Shown piece after piece: positions 7,701 through 17,076 of a DNA stretch of 64,000 bases (position 1 is the first letter of the stretch; each line of letters begins with the position of its first letter). This DNA is from UBA8199 sp035358715. GTDB lineage: Bacteria > Verrucomicrobiota > Verrucomicrobiia > Limisphaerales > UBA8199. The notes under the pieces are model-generated. The model saw only the letters and a program-made list of their open reading frames with translations. It did no database searches and had not been told where the DNA came from. The position numbers were made by a program, and so were the translations under genes. The stretch lies in NCBI GenBank assembly GCA_035358715.1, contig DAOPPX010000007.1:10794-74793 (forward strand). Direction: 5' to 3'.

Positions 7701-9335
7701 TCATGGCGGTGGAAGAGCTTCCCAAGTCTCCCAGTTCCCAATCCGCCAGCGGAGGACTTCGATTTGTCGCGGCGGAAGCTCGACCCACTTGATCACCTTC
7801 CGGACCACTGCCGCTACGAAAAGGAGCATATCGGCGGCGGAATATGGGGTAAAGCTGAATTGGCACGCGTGATCCTGGCATTGGGCGTCATCCGGATTCG
7901 CGATGATTCGGTTTTGGTAGAGAAAACGTCCGTCTGCCCCTTGACCGTGAAGGTCAACAAGCGTCTTGCTGCATCGGCGAGGTTGATAAACCAGGTGCCC
8001 GGCTTGAAGATTGGCCTCAACCCAAATGAAGCAGCAACTGCCGATCCCTCCACTGGCGCATATACGGGAAAGCGTCATATCCGTGTTAGTGTCACCCGTG
8101 GCGATGATGTTAAATGCCGCAGCGTACTGGGATATCCTCGCGATTACTTCGGGATGTCTGGCATCTCTGCCATCATCGTCAATGGAGCTTTCTGGGAATC
8201 GGCGGACGATGTGACCGCGCAAGGCTGCGGCTTTTGGCATCAACAGGGACGCCGTATCGAGGATATGTCGGGCGAGGTTCGTGGATTCGAAAACTTCCTT
8301 ATCCACGAGCAGAAGCCGACGAATGCCAGACCGAGCGAGCATATCGGCAACGAAACTACCGACCGAACCGCAGCCGACAATGGCAACCGGGTAGTCCATA
8401 AGGTGTTTCCTCGCACCGCTGCCCTCGGCTCTGCTGACCAGCCGCTCTGTGCGCAGGTCGTCCACCGCGCGTTTTTGAAACGGAGATTGGTTCAATAAGG
8501 TGTTCAACCCTTCTTGTATTTGCTGGGCGCCCTTCCTAACTCGGAGAGGGTTTTGAAAGAGCCCACCCAGCCACACCACGCCTTGTGACGTTTGACAACG
8601 GGCCAGGACAAACAGGGTTATAAACTTGCCGTCTTGATTGCGCTCCGCTAGAAGCGCGGCAAGGACTGAACTACTCTGCTTCCAGGACTCCAGCCCGGCG
8701 AGGCATTCCACCGGACTCTCAACAAATCTTATCAGACGCTCCCGAGGAACATCCACAACCAGCCCCACTTGGTTCGGGATCTTTGCGGGCATCTGAGTGA
8801 CAAGCTGTGACTTTCTGCCGCGGACCTCCGGCACAACATCCAGGTTTTCGACCGCGACAACGCAGCGTGTGTCCACGGTATTGTCTTTTAAGAACAGTGC
8901 GGGGTGGCTGAGAGTCGTCCAGTAAGCCTTCAGCTCGGTTTCGATCTCCGCTAGAGCCTGATCCACGGAGTATTCGCTCTCAAAGACCTTCTGCGCGATC
9001 TGCGCCACCGCCTCGATTTGTTCCTTGGGCCTGTATGGATTTATGATACAACCCACAGGCAAAGTACAGATTTGTCCATCGCTGTTGACATGGGGGATCA
9101 CGTGCGTGGGAATATTACCCGCAGTTAAGAATACCAACGGCGGTGCATCAGGGAATTCTTCGGGGAGATGAACGATTACCTCTTTGACAGACTTCCATCC
9201 GACTGGGAGCAGGTAGTGGTTTCCAGCACGCCTACGCAATGGATCGGGCAGTTCGGCAGCGTCGAGCGGAAGCAGTCTGGCTCCGCTTTGTTCTAGGAAG
9301 TGGGTGGCGTCATCCGTTTGGTAGAGCACTCCCAT
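7701..9335 (-). CDS. cap2: CBASS Cap2-like E2-E1 fusion protein
   Basis: 544 residues. The N-terminal ~130 residues are E2-like: IPHVNSDGQICTLPVGC contains Cys90 and Cys96, either of which could be the E2 catalytic Cys. The C-terminal half is a ThiF/E1 adenylation domain with VAIVGCGSVGSFVADMLARS, LLLVDKEVFESTNLARH and late cysteines (CQDHACQ) that could form the thioester. In type II CBASS this protein conjugates the CD-NTase C terminus to targets, which primes signalling. It abuts the CD-NTase gene with no gap, and its TGA overlaps cap3 ATG. It appears intact. Confidence 0.93.
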   Translation of the reverse strand: MGVLYQTDDATHFLEQSGARLLPLDAAELPDPLRRRAGNHYLLPVGWKSVKEVIVHLPEEFPDAPPLVFLTAGNIPTHVIPHVNSDGQICTLPVGCIINPYRPKEQIEAVAQIAQKVFESEYSVDQALAEIETELKAYWTTLSHPALFLKDNTVDTRCVVAVENLDVVPEVRGRKSQLVTQMPAKIPNQVGLVVDVPRERLIRFVESPVECLAGLESWKQSSSVLAALLAERNQDGKFITLFVLARCQTSQGVVWLGGLFQNPLRVRKGAQQIQEGLNTLLNQSPFQKRAVDDLRTERLVSRAEGSGARKHLMDYPVAIVGCGSVGSFVADMLARSGIRRLLLVDKEVFESTNLARHILDTASLLMPKAAALRGHIVRRFPESSIDDDGRDARHPEVIARISQYAAAFNIIATGDTNTDMTLSRICASGGIGSCCFIWVEANLQAGHLVYQPRRCSKTLVDLHGQGADGRFLYQNRIIANPDDAQCQDHACQFSFTPYSAADMLLFVAAVVRKVIKWVELPPRQIEVLRWRIGNWETWEALPPP

Positions 9336-10313
9336 TTATGCCGCCTTGTCTGACTTGCCGATAATGGCGGGTGCGGTCCAGATTTTCTGGCCCTCGGATA
9401 TGTCGCTGGGATCTGGTGCTGTGAACCGGTCCCCGAACAGTTCGCGCCAGATGCGTTGGGCAACCGCGACATCGGGTTCAGCGAGGGCTTTCCTCCCTTG
9501 GACAGAAACCTCGTTGAGCTTGCCTATCAGATGGTTCAATCTCAAGGAGGCGTAGCTACCAAAGATGTCCTCGTGCGGGACCACAGGCCGAAGAATTGGC
9601 GCACCTGTTCGGCCCTGGTACGCCAGCACGCGATCTCGAATCGCCTCGGCTGTGTAAACGAACGCCCTGTCGTGGCGGTCCTCGACTTTTCTCGAGCATT
9701 CCAGGATGGAAACGGTGAAATGAAACCCGCTCGGCATTTTCTGGCCTCCTTTGGTCCCCTGGTAATCCGACCAGCCCTTGAAGAGGCGCACAAGCGCGCG
9801 CACCTGTTCGTCTGTGTTAGCGTTGTAGTAATCGATGAAGCCCGCTTGGTCACTTTGCTTCCAACCCTCAACGCGGTGGGCGTATAACCTGCTCCCGTCA
9901 CTCTTTTTGCGGTAAATGGCGAGGTCGATGTGATGAGCAGGGGTCCCTTCCGCTGCCTTATACCGCACCCGAACGCAAGTGTCCTTATGGGGCAGTGGAA
10001 TTGTCGTCTGGCCCTCAACGGCCTGAGTAATCAAGTCGAACGCGTCGGAAACCGGAATATCCTGGTAATCCGGCCAATGAACAAGGTAAACGCCATGGTC
10101 CAAGTCGTAGTCCTCGGAAATCGGCCGGTTCTGAGTGTTAATCGCATAGGAGCCTTGCGACTCGTATTGCGAGATCTTCCTTCCATCCCTTTTGAATTGG
10201 TTGCTGATTCGGTTGAGCAACGCGTCCCGGGATGTGCGGAGTTTGGCTTCTTGGGTGTCCACGAGGGCGATCGCGCCCAGGTAATCGAGAAATGATTGAT
10301 GACAGTCGGCCAT
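9336..10313 (-). CDS. CBASS cGAS/DncV-like nucleotidyltransferase (CD-NTase)
   Basis: 325 residues. The active-site motif is GSYAINT at Gly54-Ser55, followed by EDYDLDHGVY, whose Asp70 and Asp72 fit the metal pair. A third Asp in HHIDLAIY (Asp130) completes the triad. The family makes cyclic di- or trinucleotides on phage infection. The gene sits between the phospholipase gene (6 bp away) and cap2 (no gap), the standard type II CBASS order. The C terminus ends …GKSDKAA; Ala-ending tails suit Cap2 conjugation in known systems. I cannot assign clade or product, though pairing with CapV suggests 3'3'-cGAMP. Confidence 0.93.
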   Translation of the reverse strand: MADCHQSFLDYLGAIALVDTQEAKLRTSRDALLNRISNQFKRDGRKISQYESQGSYAINTQNRPISEDYDLDHGVYLVHWPDYQDIPVSDAFDLITQAVEGQTTIPLPHKDTCVRVRYKAAEGTPAHHIDLAIYRKKSDGSRLYAHRVEGWKQSDQAGFIDYYNANTDEQVRALVRLFKGWSDYQGTKGGQKMPSGFHFTVSILECSRKVEDRHDRAFVYTAEAIRDRVLAYQGRTGAPILRPVVPHEDIFGSYASLRLNHLIGKLNEVSVQGRKALAEPDVAVAQRIWRELFGDRFTAPDPSDISEGQKIWTAPAIIGKSDKAA

Positions 10314-10319
10314 AGTTTT

Positions 10320-11413
10320 TCAATTATGGAGTGTAATTTTCTTGCGGACAGTTTCGAAAAAAGCACGGATGACCGGGTCGGTGGCCGCGGACTGTCCATC
10401 CTGCATGCCGTATCCCTCCAACGCCTTTAATTGGTGGGGGCGAGCATCTGCAAGGTTGAACGAAAGGAGTTCACTGTCCGGCGTGGAGTGGCTCTTACAT
10501 GTTTTCGCATCGATTCGGCAGTAGTGCCGAAACGCCGGTGTGAATTCCTTAAAAATTGTCACCGCTCGTTCAGCGAGCGCAGTTTGTCCATCCATGAGGA
10601 CGTTCAAAAGCGGGAGATTGTTCGCTTGCGGCATAGCCCATCCCCAAATGGAGCGGTCTAATTTCACGCTGTGGGAAAACCAGCCCTTACGAAACCCTTG
10701 GGGCGATCCGTAATTGCCGAGCGATAATACGGCCAGTTCGGCGAATTCGTTCCGCTTGCTTGCGGGGCCGACAAATACCCTGAATGCCTCGAAGACGCCC
10801 AGGAGTGTCGGGTTGTTGGCGACCATGCCTCCATCGGCGTACAGGCCGTTCTTGATGTCGGGTGCAGGGAGGATGGGGAAGAACGTCGGCGCTGCGGCCG
10901 AGGCCAAAGCGATGTCGGCCATCCGGGCGTTACCGTCATAATAATCCTTGGAATGTCTGGTTTTGAAAACGCGCGGCGTGTAATTGCCGAGGTTCGTAAC
11001 CGGGATCAGAAGGTAGTTTTGGGATTCGGAGAACTTGCGGTCACCAAGCAGATCCTCGACCGCTGCACGGAGGGCTTGGTTGTCATATCGAGAGGATAGC
11101 AAGAATTGGCGGACGGTGAGCACTGCCTGGTATAGTCTGTTTTGATCCTTGAATATCTGTGGGCCTTTACCAGGTAGGTCTCGGCAATTTCGTCGCACGT
11201 GCGTCCGGCGGCAAGACCCAACGCAATAAGCGCGCCGGTTGATGTCCCGCAGATCAGATCGAAGTATTCGCCTAGCCGACTGTGCCCTTCAATCCTGGCG
11301 AGCGCGTGTTCAAGCTCGCGGAGCATCGCTGCGGTGTACACGCCCTTGATGCCACCGCCGTCGATAGAAAGGACCTTGAAAACGCTGGGACTCATGAGGC
11401 GACAGCGGTCCAT
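10320..11413 (-). pseudogene. capV: CBASS effector CapV, patatin-like phospholipase, frameshifted
   Basis: The frame starts at 11413 (ATG at 11395 is an alternative) with VLSIDGGGIKGVYTAAML (oxyanion loop) and GTSTGALIALGLA (nucleophile elbow, Ser in GTSTG). It shifts near 11170 into the frame running to 10320, which carries YADGGMVANNP, holding the catalytic Asp (DGG). Restoring one base in a GG run at the shift (plus-strand CC at 11170-11171) gives AETYLGKGPQIF, a natural patatin read-through. CapV degrades membrane phospholipids when bound to cyclic dinucleotide. As written, Ser and Asp are in different frames. A sequencing error is a real alternative. Confidence 0.88.
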
Positions 11414-11487
11414 TCAATCGTTTTAATTTCGGCATTCATCGTCATTCGAGTTCCTTTCGATCCAGGGATTACCCACTTCATCCTGAT

Positions 11488-13542
11488 TTACTCCACCAAC
11501 CCCTTCAAAACCGCGTCTTTCGGGTCCGCGTAAAACTCGATGCTGATTTTAGTCGCCAACTCGTCCGGCAACTCAAACAACTGCCGCCGGGCTGAAATCG
11601 GCATCAGCAGCGTCGCCGCCCCTTTCTCGACCGCCAATTCTGCCACCGCCACCGGGTTCGGAATCATCTCCACCGAGCCGCCCAGGTTCAGAGCGCCAAC
11701 CACAATGAGCCCCCCTTTCACGCTTCGCTCTATCAGCGCCCCGCACAAAGCCACCAACACCCCGAGCCCCAGCCCGTGGCCGGAGCTGTCCGCGTCCATA
11801 GCGCGCAGTTGCACAGAGAATTCGTGCGCTCGCGGGTCGCGATCTCCCACCAACTCCTTTGCCCGTGTGTAAATGTTCTGCTCCCCGTACCGCACGCTCT
11901 CGCGAAACGCTGGCGACACAGGTGCATTCAAGATTCTCACCCCATTGCCAGGTCCGACTGTTGCTTCCAACCGATACAACGCCGGCGCGGCCTCACCCCC
12001 GCCGGGGCTGATTGTCCACACCTGCCCGGGTGGCAGCGGGTCGCTCTCAATCCGATTTTCGCTGTGCAGCTCAGGCGTCGAGACGAACTGCTCCACCCCG
12101 TCTACGCCAAGGTGATAGCTGAAGTGCGTATTCCGAAATTCCGTCCGCAGAATCCGCTTTTGCTGCTCCTTCACCCGCCGCCGGGACTCCAGCGCCAGCC
12201 GCACAACCACTTCCAGCTCTGCATCCGGTATCTGCATCGCCGGGTCCGGATACAGCAGCTTGATCAACCCGCTCACCGTTTTGTTCACCGCCTCGATGTC
12301 GCGCCCGCTCAGCGCACCGCCCCAGTTCACGCGGCTTTGCAGGGCTGAGACGCGGCTCCCCAGGCGCAGCCGGTCCCAGCACTCCGCCAGGAAATCGCTC
12401 ACCAAGCCAAAGTGCCCAGTCAGGTGCTCGCGCGCGCTCACCTTCGGAAAATCCCACCCCGGCACATAGCAGTGCAGGCGGTCCATGAAGGCCGTGTCGG
12501 CCCGCATCTCTGGCGGCAGCGGGCTCAGCAAATGCCCGATCCGTTGCTGCTGCTCCACGTCCACCTCGAAGTTCCCCACCATCACCAGGCTCCCAAACGC
12601 CCGGATGCTCTCCTTCCCCCGCGAGAATTCGCCCGAGGCCATGTACCCTTTCATGATGTTCACCCCGTCCTTTTGGTCGAACGAGATGCCCGACACTTCA
12701 TCGAAGCACACCACGTCGTAATGGCACACCAGGCCCCGCTGGCCGCTCGCGTTATTCACGAACATCTTCGCCACCGTCGCCTTCCCCCCCGAAATAAGGT
12801 GCGAGTACGGCGAAATCTGCTGATACAGATGGCTCTTGCCGGTCCCGCGCGGCCCCAACTCCACCATGTTGAAGTTGCGCTCCACAAAAGGAATCATCCG
12901 CAACACGCTCACCCATTTCGCCCGCTCGGATAGCGACGCCGGCTCAAGGCCGATGGACCGCAGCAGAAAATCCATCCACTCCGTGAGGCTGAACTTTCGC
13001 CGCCCTTCCTCCAGAGTTTCCAGCACATCCGGCTTCGACAGTTGGATCGGCCGCAGGCTCTCAATCGCAAACGGCCGCCCGCTCTTTTCCTCTGCGATAG
13101 CCGCGTCATACGTCAGCGTGACTTCAGCGTAGAACCCATCCGTCAGCATCCGCTCGTTATCGTGGACCAGCTTGTCCTCGATCCGCACGTCCCTCAGTGC
13201 GAGGCTCGGCAGCTCCGCCAGGAAGCAATCGTTCTTCGCATCCAGGCGCGCCTTGATGATGTCAATCAGCTTCACCGACCCCTTTTCCCGCGCCCGCGCC
13301 TTGAACAGTTCCTCCTCCCCCGTCCGCACCGTGCGGTCCTTCAACTGCCGCTCGACAATCTGCAAGCCCTCCTCGATCTCCTTTTCCTCAGTCGTTGCGC
13401 AGTAGCGCCCCAGGAGGAACTCCACCACGTAGGTCGGCACCGGATATTGCCGGCTGTACTTTCGCACCAGGTCCTTGCGCACCAGGTAACCCTGAAATGC
13501 CGCCGAACCCAGTTTGTCCAAATGGTCCATCGTCATGCTCAT
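11488..13542 (-). CDS. brxL: BREX protein BrxL, Lon-like AAA+ protein
   Basis: 684 residues from ATG at 13542, which overlaps the pglZ stop (ATGA). An N-terminal BrxL domain precedes a P-loop (GPRGTGKS, residues 230-237) and a Walker B-like VVCFDEVSG. The C-terminal Lon-protease-like domain shows DADSSGHGLGLGVLVALCGAL and a later GLIVVGALNLGG. Length and order match BrxL of type 1 BREX. It is the last gene of the BREX run, and the CBASS genes start 75 bp later on the same strand, so read-through from BREX into CBASS is possible. Confidence 0.93.
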   Translation of the reverse strand: MSMTMDHLDKLGSAAFQGYLVRKDLVRKYSRQYPVPTYVVEFLLGRYCATTEEKEIEEGLQIVERQLKDRTVRTGEEELFKARAREKGSVKLIDIIKARLDAKNDCFLAELPSLALRDVRIEDKLVHDNERMLTDGFYAEVTLTYDAAIAEEKSGRPFAIESLRPIQLSKPDVLETLEEGRRKFSLTEWMDFLLRSIGLEPASLSERAKWVSVLRMIPFVERNFNMVELGPRGTGKSHLYQQISPYSHLISGGKATVAKMFVNNASGQRGLVCHYDVVCFDEVSGISFDQKDGVNIMKGYMASGEFSRGKESIRAFGSLVMVGNFEVDVEQQQRIGHLLSPLPPEMRADTAFMDRLHCYVPGWDFPKVSAREHLTGHFGLVSDFLAECWDRLRLGSRVSALQSRVNWGGALSGRDIEAVNKTVSGLIKLLYPDPAMQIPDAELEVVVRLALESRRRVKEQQKRILRTEFRNTHFSYHLGVDGVEQFVSTPELHSENRIESDPLPPGQVWTISPGGGEAAPALYRLEATVGPGNGVRILNAPVSPAFRESVRYGEQNIYTRAKELVGDRDPRAHEFSVQLRAMDADSSGHGLGLGVLVALCGALIERSVKGGLIVVGALNLGGSVEMIPNPVAVAELAVEKGAATLLMPISARRQLFELPDELATKISIEFYADPKDAVLKGLVE

Positions 13543-15923
13543 GCTTCGCCTCCAATAATCGTTGCCTTCTTGCAAAGAATCCGCCCGGTCGCATCAAACA
13601 CCACCAGGCTCGTCGCCGTGCCCGCGAGGTTCTCATCCTCCACCAGCAACCCCGCCTTTCCTTCCGCGTCGAACGCCCTGGCTTCCGTCACCGTCGTCTT
13701 TGGGTCGTTCGGCTTTGACCGCAAATCCGCAAACACGCCTTCCGCCGCCGGCTTGATCACCACGCGGCACCGCAGCCCAAACCACTGCACATGGTCAATC
13801 ATCACCACGACCTGTTTGCCCTGCGTCCCGCTGCTGAATGTCAGGTCCGGCACCACGCATTCCTGCGGGCTAAGACCCCCATGCGTGTACTCTGTCCCTG
13901 CAGCAAAGCAGTAAGCGCCCGGAGCATAGGCCACCGCCTGCCGTGCATCCCAAAACCAGCCCGCTGCCGGCACGTCTGCCTGCGCACCCTCCCGGATGAC
14001 CGCGCACCGTGCCCAGCGGCACTCCGTCATGTACTTCTTCAGCGGCAGGGCCGGCAAACCGCCCGGTGCCAGCAACCAACCGTGGTCCGTCACCACCCGC
14101 ACCTTGCGCCATCCGGCCTCCAGCAGATGCAGAACGCGGTCCAGCACCAGGTTGAGCTGCTCGTCAATCTGGCCGGCCAGCTTCCCTTGCAGCTTGTGCC
14201 CCAACGAATCAAACTCGCCGTACTCCGACCACGCCCGCGCGTCCTCACCCACCGGCAGGCCCGCGTCGAGCCCGTGCAAAATCTGGTAGCCTTTGCCGGC
14301 TATCGCCTCCCGCAGCCGTTCCGCCGTCACCGGCCTGCGCGCCTCTTCCAATACCGGGCAGAAATACTCCCCCGCTTGCTCTCCCAGTATCATCCCCGCC
14401 GCCGGCGTGACCGCCGGCTTCGCCGTCGGCGTCACTGTCGGCAGCGCCGCCCACCGATAGCCCTCTTCAGCGCTCAACTGCCGCTCGTGCGCCTTTGCCA
14501 ACAGCCGCTGCGCCACATCGAACCGCAGGCCATCCACAAACAGCAGGCACTCGCCCGGCTCCGCTGCCACCATTTGGTCCTTCAACGCCTCGCTGCTCGG
14601 CAATGGCGATTTCTTCGCCGCCGCCTGGAAATTGCGCGCCGTGTCATCCAGCCAGCCCAAATACAAGGTCCTCACCGCGGCCTGGACCGCTGCCAAATCA
14701 TCCTCACTCTTGACCGCCGCCAGCGCCCGCAACACGGCGTCGTCAGCCCGGTAGCCGCTCTTCACGTAGCCGTTGGCAATCGCATCCGGCGAATCCCCCG
14801 TCAACGGTGCCCCCGTTTGCTCCGCCAGGGTCTTCAGCGGTTCCAAAGCCAGCGCCAAAGGACTTAGCCCCATCCGTGCCCACACCCAGCCGCGTCGCTC
14901 CCCGTGCTGCCGGTCCAAATCCAGCACCGCCGCCCGGCCTTCCGCCGGCGTAAGCCGCTCCAGTCCCCGCAGCGCCCGGCGCAGCGCACCTTCATCCTTC
15001 TCGTTCTCATCCGGCCACGAATCCCGCTGTACGAACAAGTCCCCCGGCCTTGCCCGGCGCAGCGCTGCAGGAATACCCGGATACAAAGCCGGTGATTCCG
15101 TGAATCGGCGCCACACGTCCACCCAGGGCCCTTTCCGCAGCCCCAGCCGCTCCGCCGCAACCAGGTCCCCGTCGGCCACTGGGTCCAGCCGAAACTCGTC
15201 ACGGCACCGCGAACAGAACGCCGACCAATGCGCCGTGTCCCAGCCGGCCCGCGTGCCCGCCGCGTCACTAATCCACACCAACAGGTCCCGGACCGTGTCC
15301 CCGACCATTAGCCGGTCGAAATCCTCCGCCTCCAATTTGTGCCCGCGCAACGTCGCAATAGGTGTTGTAGCCAATGCCTCCAACGCGCCCAACAACGCGC
15401 TCCGCGTCTTCTGGTCTCGCCCCAACTCCAAACCGAGCCCGCCGTTCTCCGACATCAGGAACGCCTCCAGCGTCCAGTCCTTCCCGTTCACCTGTGTCCA
15501 GACCACCCCGCGGTACTGCAGCTCGACCAGCGGCTTCAGCTCGTCCGGACACTCTTCCGGCGAACGGAGTAACTGCCTGCTCATTCCCGGCAAATATAAG
15601 ACCGGCACCGCTGCCTTCTTTTCCCCTCGCCCATCTGGTGGGAGAGGGGCCGGGGGTGAGGGAATCGGCAACGCTCCATCCACAATGCACCGCATCCAAA
15701 TCGCCGGCCCGGTCCGCTCTTCAGGGATGTAATCACCCAGCGTCAGCAACTCCGGCACCAGCCCGCGCAGCCGCTTCGCGACGGGCCGCCACTCCCCCTC
15801 CGCATCGGTCCACAGAACGGCCGCCGGCGCCACCGAGTCGCCCGAATTATAGCGCGTCGCCCCGGCCAGGCTCTCTTTGACCGCCTCAATAAACGTCACT
15901 GCTCTTTCCACCGCGTCACTCAT
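13539..15923 (-). CDS. pglZ: BREX phosphatase-like protein PglZ
   Basis: 794 residues from ATG at 15923 (MSDAVERAV), five bases after the peptidase gene; the longer open frame upstream has no support. The alkaline-phosphatase-superfamily core is visible as LLFVDGLRFDVAQRL (metal-binding Asp), VVTDHGWLLAPGG and TEYTHGGLSPQECVVP. The N-terminal region (WTDAEGEW, YLPGMSRQLLR, LQYRGVVWTQVNG) matches PglZ 'type B' proteins of BREX type 1, as I recall them. PglZ is essential in all BREX classes; some homologues have metal-dependent nuclease activity. Confidence 0.93.
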   Translation of the reverse strand: MSDAVERAVTFIEAVKESLAGATRYNSGDSVAPAAVLWTDAEGEWRPVAKRLRGLVPELLTLGDYIPEERTGPAIWMRCIVDGALPIPSPPAPLPPDGRGEKKAAVPVLYLPGMSRQLLRSPEECPDELKPLVELQYRGVVWTQVNGKDWTLEAFLMSENGGLGLELGRDQKTRSALLGALEALATTPIATLRGHKLEAEDFDRLMVGDTVRDLLVWISDAAGTRAGWDTAHWSAFCSRCRDEFRLDPVADGDLVAAERLGLRKGPWVDVWRRFTESPALYPGIPAALRRARPGDLFVQRDSWPDENEKDEGALRRALRGLERLTPAEGRAAVLDLDRQHGERRGWVWARMGLSPLALALEPLKTLAEQTGAPLTGDSPDAIANGYVKSGYRADDAVLRALAAVKSEDDLAAVQAAVRTLYLGWLDDTARNFQAAAKKSPLPSSEALKDQMVAAEPGECLLFVDGLRFDVAQRLLAKAHERQLSAEEGYRWAALPTVTPTAKPAVTPAAGMILGEQAGEYFCPVLEEARRPVTAERLREAIAGKGYQILHGLDAGLPVGEDARAWSEYGEFDSLGHKLQGKLAGQIDEQLNLVLDRVLHLLEAGWRKVRVVTDHGWLLAPGGLPALPLKKYMTECRWARCAVIREGAQADVPAAGWFWDARQAVAYAPGAYCFAAGTEYTHGGLSPQECVVPDLTFSSGTQGKQVVVMIDHVQWFGLRCRVVIKPAAEGVFADLRSKPNDPKTTVTEARAFDAEGKAGLLVEDENLAGTATSLVVFDATGRILCKKATIIGGEA

Positions 15924-15928
15924 CTTAG

Positions 15929-17053
15929 TCACACTTCCTCCCGCCCCGTGCCGGGGCGGCGCTCGCGTCGCACCCCCAAGGTTTCCTTCGCCATTTTCTC
16001 CAGGCGCCCAGCCGTCTTGGCCACCAGGTCCAGCGACACGGTTTTCGGCATCGGATCGTTGCCTAGATGACGCGACACGTAACGGGCGCTTGCCCCCTTC
16101 AGGCCAAATCGTGAAGACGCGATGAACGCCGTCGCCTCGGCCTCGATCTCCACCGTCCGGTGGTTCAATTCTTTGCGACTGGGCCACCAGTGATCCTTGT
16201 CGCTGCCAAGATGACCAAGGTAAATGTGCGCCAGTTCATGACACAGCACTCCGAACCGGCTCGGCTCATCCAGTTGGTCATGAATGGCGATACGCATCTT
16301 CCATCCGCCCTCTCCGGCCGCGATCGTCGCGAACCCCGCGTTGCTGCTGGACAACATCTTGAAGTCCACCCGGATCCTGTCATGAACCCTGGCGTTTTCC
16401 ACCATTCGCCCCAGCCACTCCGGCTTCCACGCGCCCTCGAACTTCGCGAACTCGGTCACTTCCTTCGGAAGCGGCTTGCCCTCCGTCTGGTCCAGGTCAT
16501 ACACCAGCATCACCGGGTGCCTCGTCGCGAGAATCAGCATCGGACGCGCGTCTTCCTTCAGCCGCCGCTCAAACCGCCTGTGCCAATCCGGTTCGGTCGC
16601 ATAAAAACTGCACGTCGGATTTTGCAGCCGCACCAGCATGTTATTGAACGGCGCATAGTCCCGGAACGACCCCATGAAGTTGACCATGTCCTGAAACTCC
16701 GCGCTGCCCCGGTAGGCCTTGCTCTGCTGCAGCAACGAATCAATGGTGGATGCAATTTCCTTCTCCGGTGCCCCCGCGCCACGCAAAGCCGCGGCCAGGT
16801 CCTCCGACGCCCGCACGGAACCGCAATACGACCGCCAGGAACCCACCATGTCTTTGTCCTGCGCCAGACCCTCCAGGACAGCCAGCAAGTCCCAACGGGC
16901 CTTCAGGCCAACCTTCGTTTCCACTTCCGACACCAGCTCCCACGCTGACGGCTGCCGGCCCGCCCCAAGCAGCGCCAACACCACAGCTTTCACTGCCCCG
17001 TCTTGGCTCGACTGGAGCGGAAGTTGCTCCTGCTTTGGTCGTTCGTCGCTCAT
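15929..17053 (-). CDS. ImmA/IrrE-type metallopeptidase with ArdC-like region, embedded in BREX
   Basis: 374 residues. Residues ~120-185 (MGSFRDYAPFNNMLVRLQN, then DWHRRFERRLKEDARPMLIL) resemble the N-terminal part of ArdC-like antirestriction/ImmA proteins. Residues 272-276 are HELAH, with a downstream EIEAEATAF that could supply the third zinc ligand. The gene lies between pglX and pglZ with 23-bp and 5-bp gaps, clearly inside the BREX operon, and is not a core BREX gene. Possible roles are cleavage of a repressor or phage antirestriction protein, or DNA-protein contact regulating PglX. Neither is shown here. Confidence 0.8.
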   Translation of the reverse strand: MSDERPKQEQLPLQSSQDGAVKAVVLALLGAGRQPSAWELVSEVETKVGLKARWDLLAVLEGLAQDKDMVGSWRSYCGSVRASEDLAAALRGAGAPEKEIASTIDSLLQQSKAYRGSAEFQDMVNFMGSFRDYAPFNNMLVRLQNPTCSFYATEPDWHRRFERRLKEDARPMLILATRHPVMLVYDLDQTEGKPLPKEVTEFAKFEGAWKPEWLGRMVENARVHDRIRVDFKMLSSSNAGFATIAAGEGGWKMRIAIHDQLDEPSRFGVLCHELAHIYLGHLGSDKDHWWPSRKELNHRTVEIEAEATAFIASSRFGLKGASARYVSRHLGNDPMPKTVSLDLVAKTAGRLEKMAKETLGVRRERRPGTGREEV

Positions 17054-17076
17054 CGCTCAATCCGTGACATCCCCGC

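Larger units (their letters stand above)
5513..7704 (-). pseudogene. cap3: CBASS Cap3-like JAB/JAMM protease, interrupted by IS1380
   Basis: The gene is in two pieces, 7593-7704 (start) and 5513-5869 (end), separated by an IS1380 insertion. Removing the IS and one CTAG copy restores one 155-codon frame (154 aa). The join reads ETGGALAGFLRKDDIW, followed by GEWHTHPEPVPTPSGKD, the JAMM zinc signature (HxHP…Sxx(x)D) with its upstream Glu in ETGG. In type II CBASS, Cap3 is an isopeptidase that reverses Cap2-catalysed conjugation of the CD-NTase. The ATG overlaps the cap2 stop (ATGA). As it stands the product should stop early and lack the zinc site, so deconjugation is presumably lost. Confidence 0.9.

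Noticed and set aside
13791..14867. 358-aa plus-strand frame
   Set aside because: Antisense to pglZ; the composition is that of a shadow frame.
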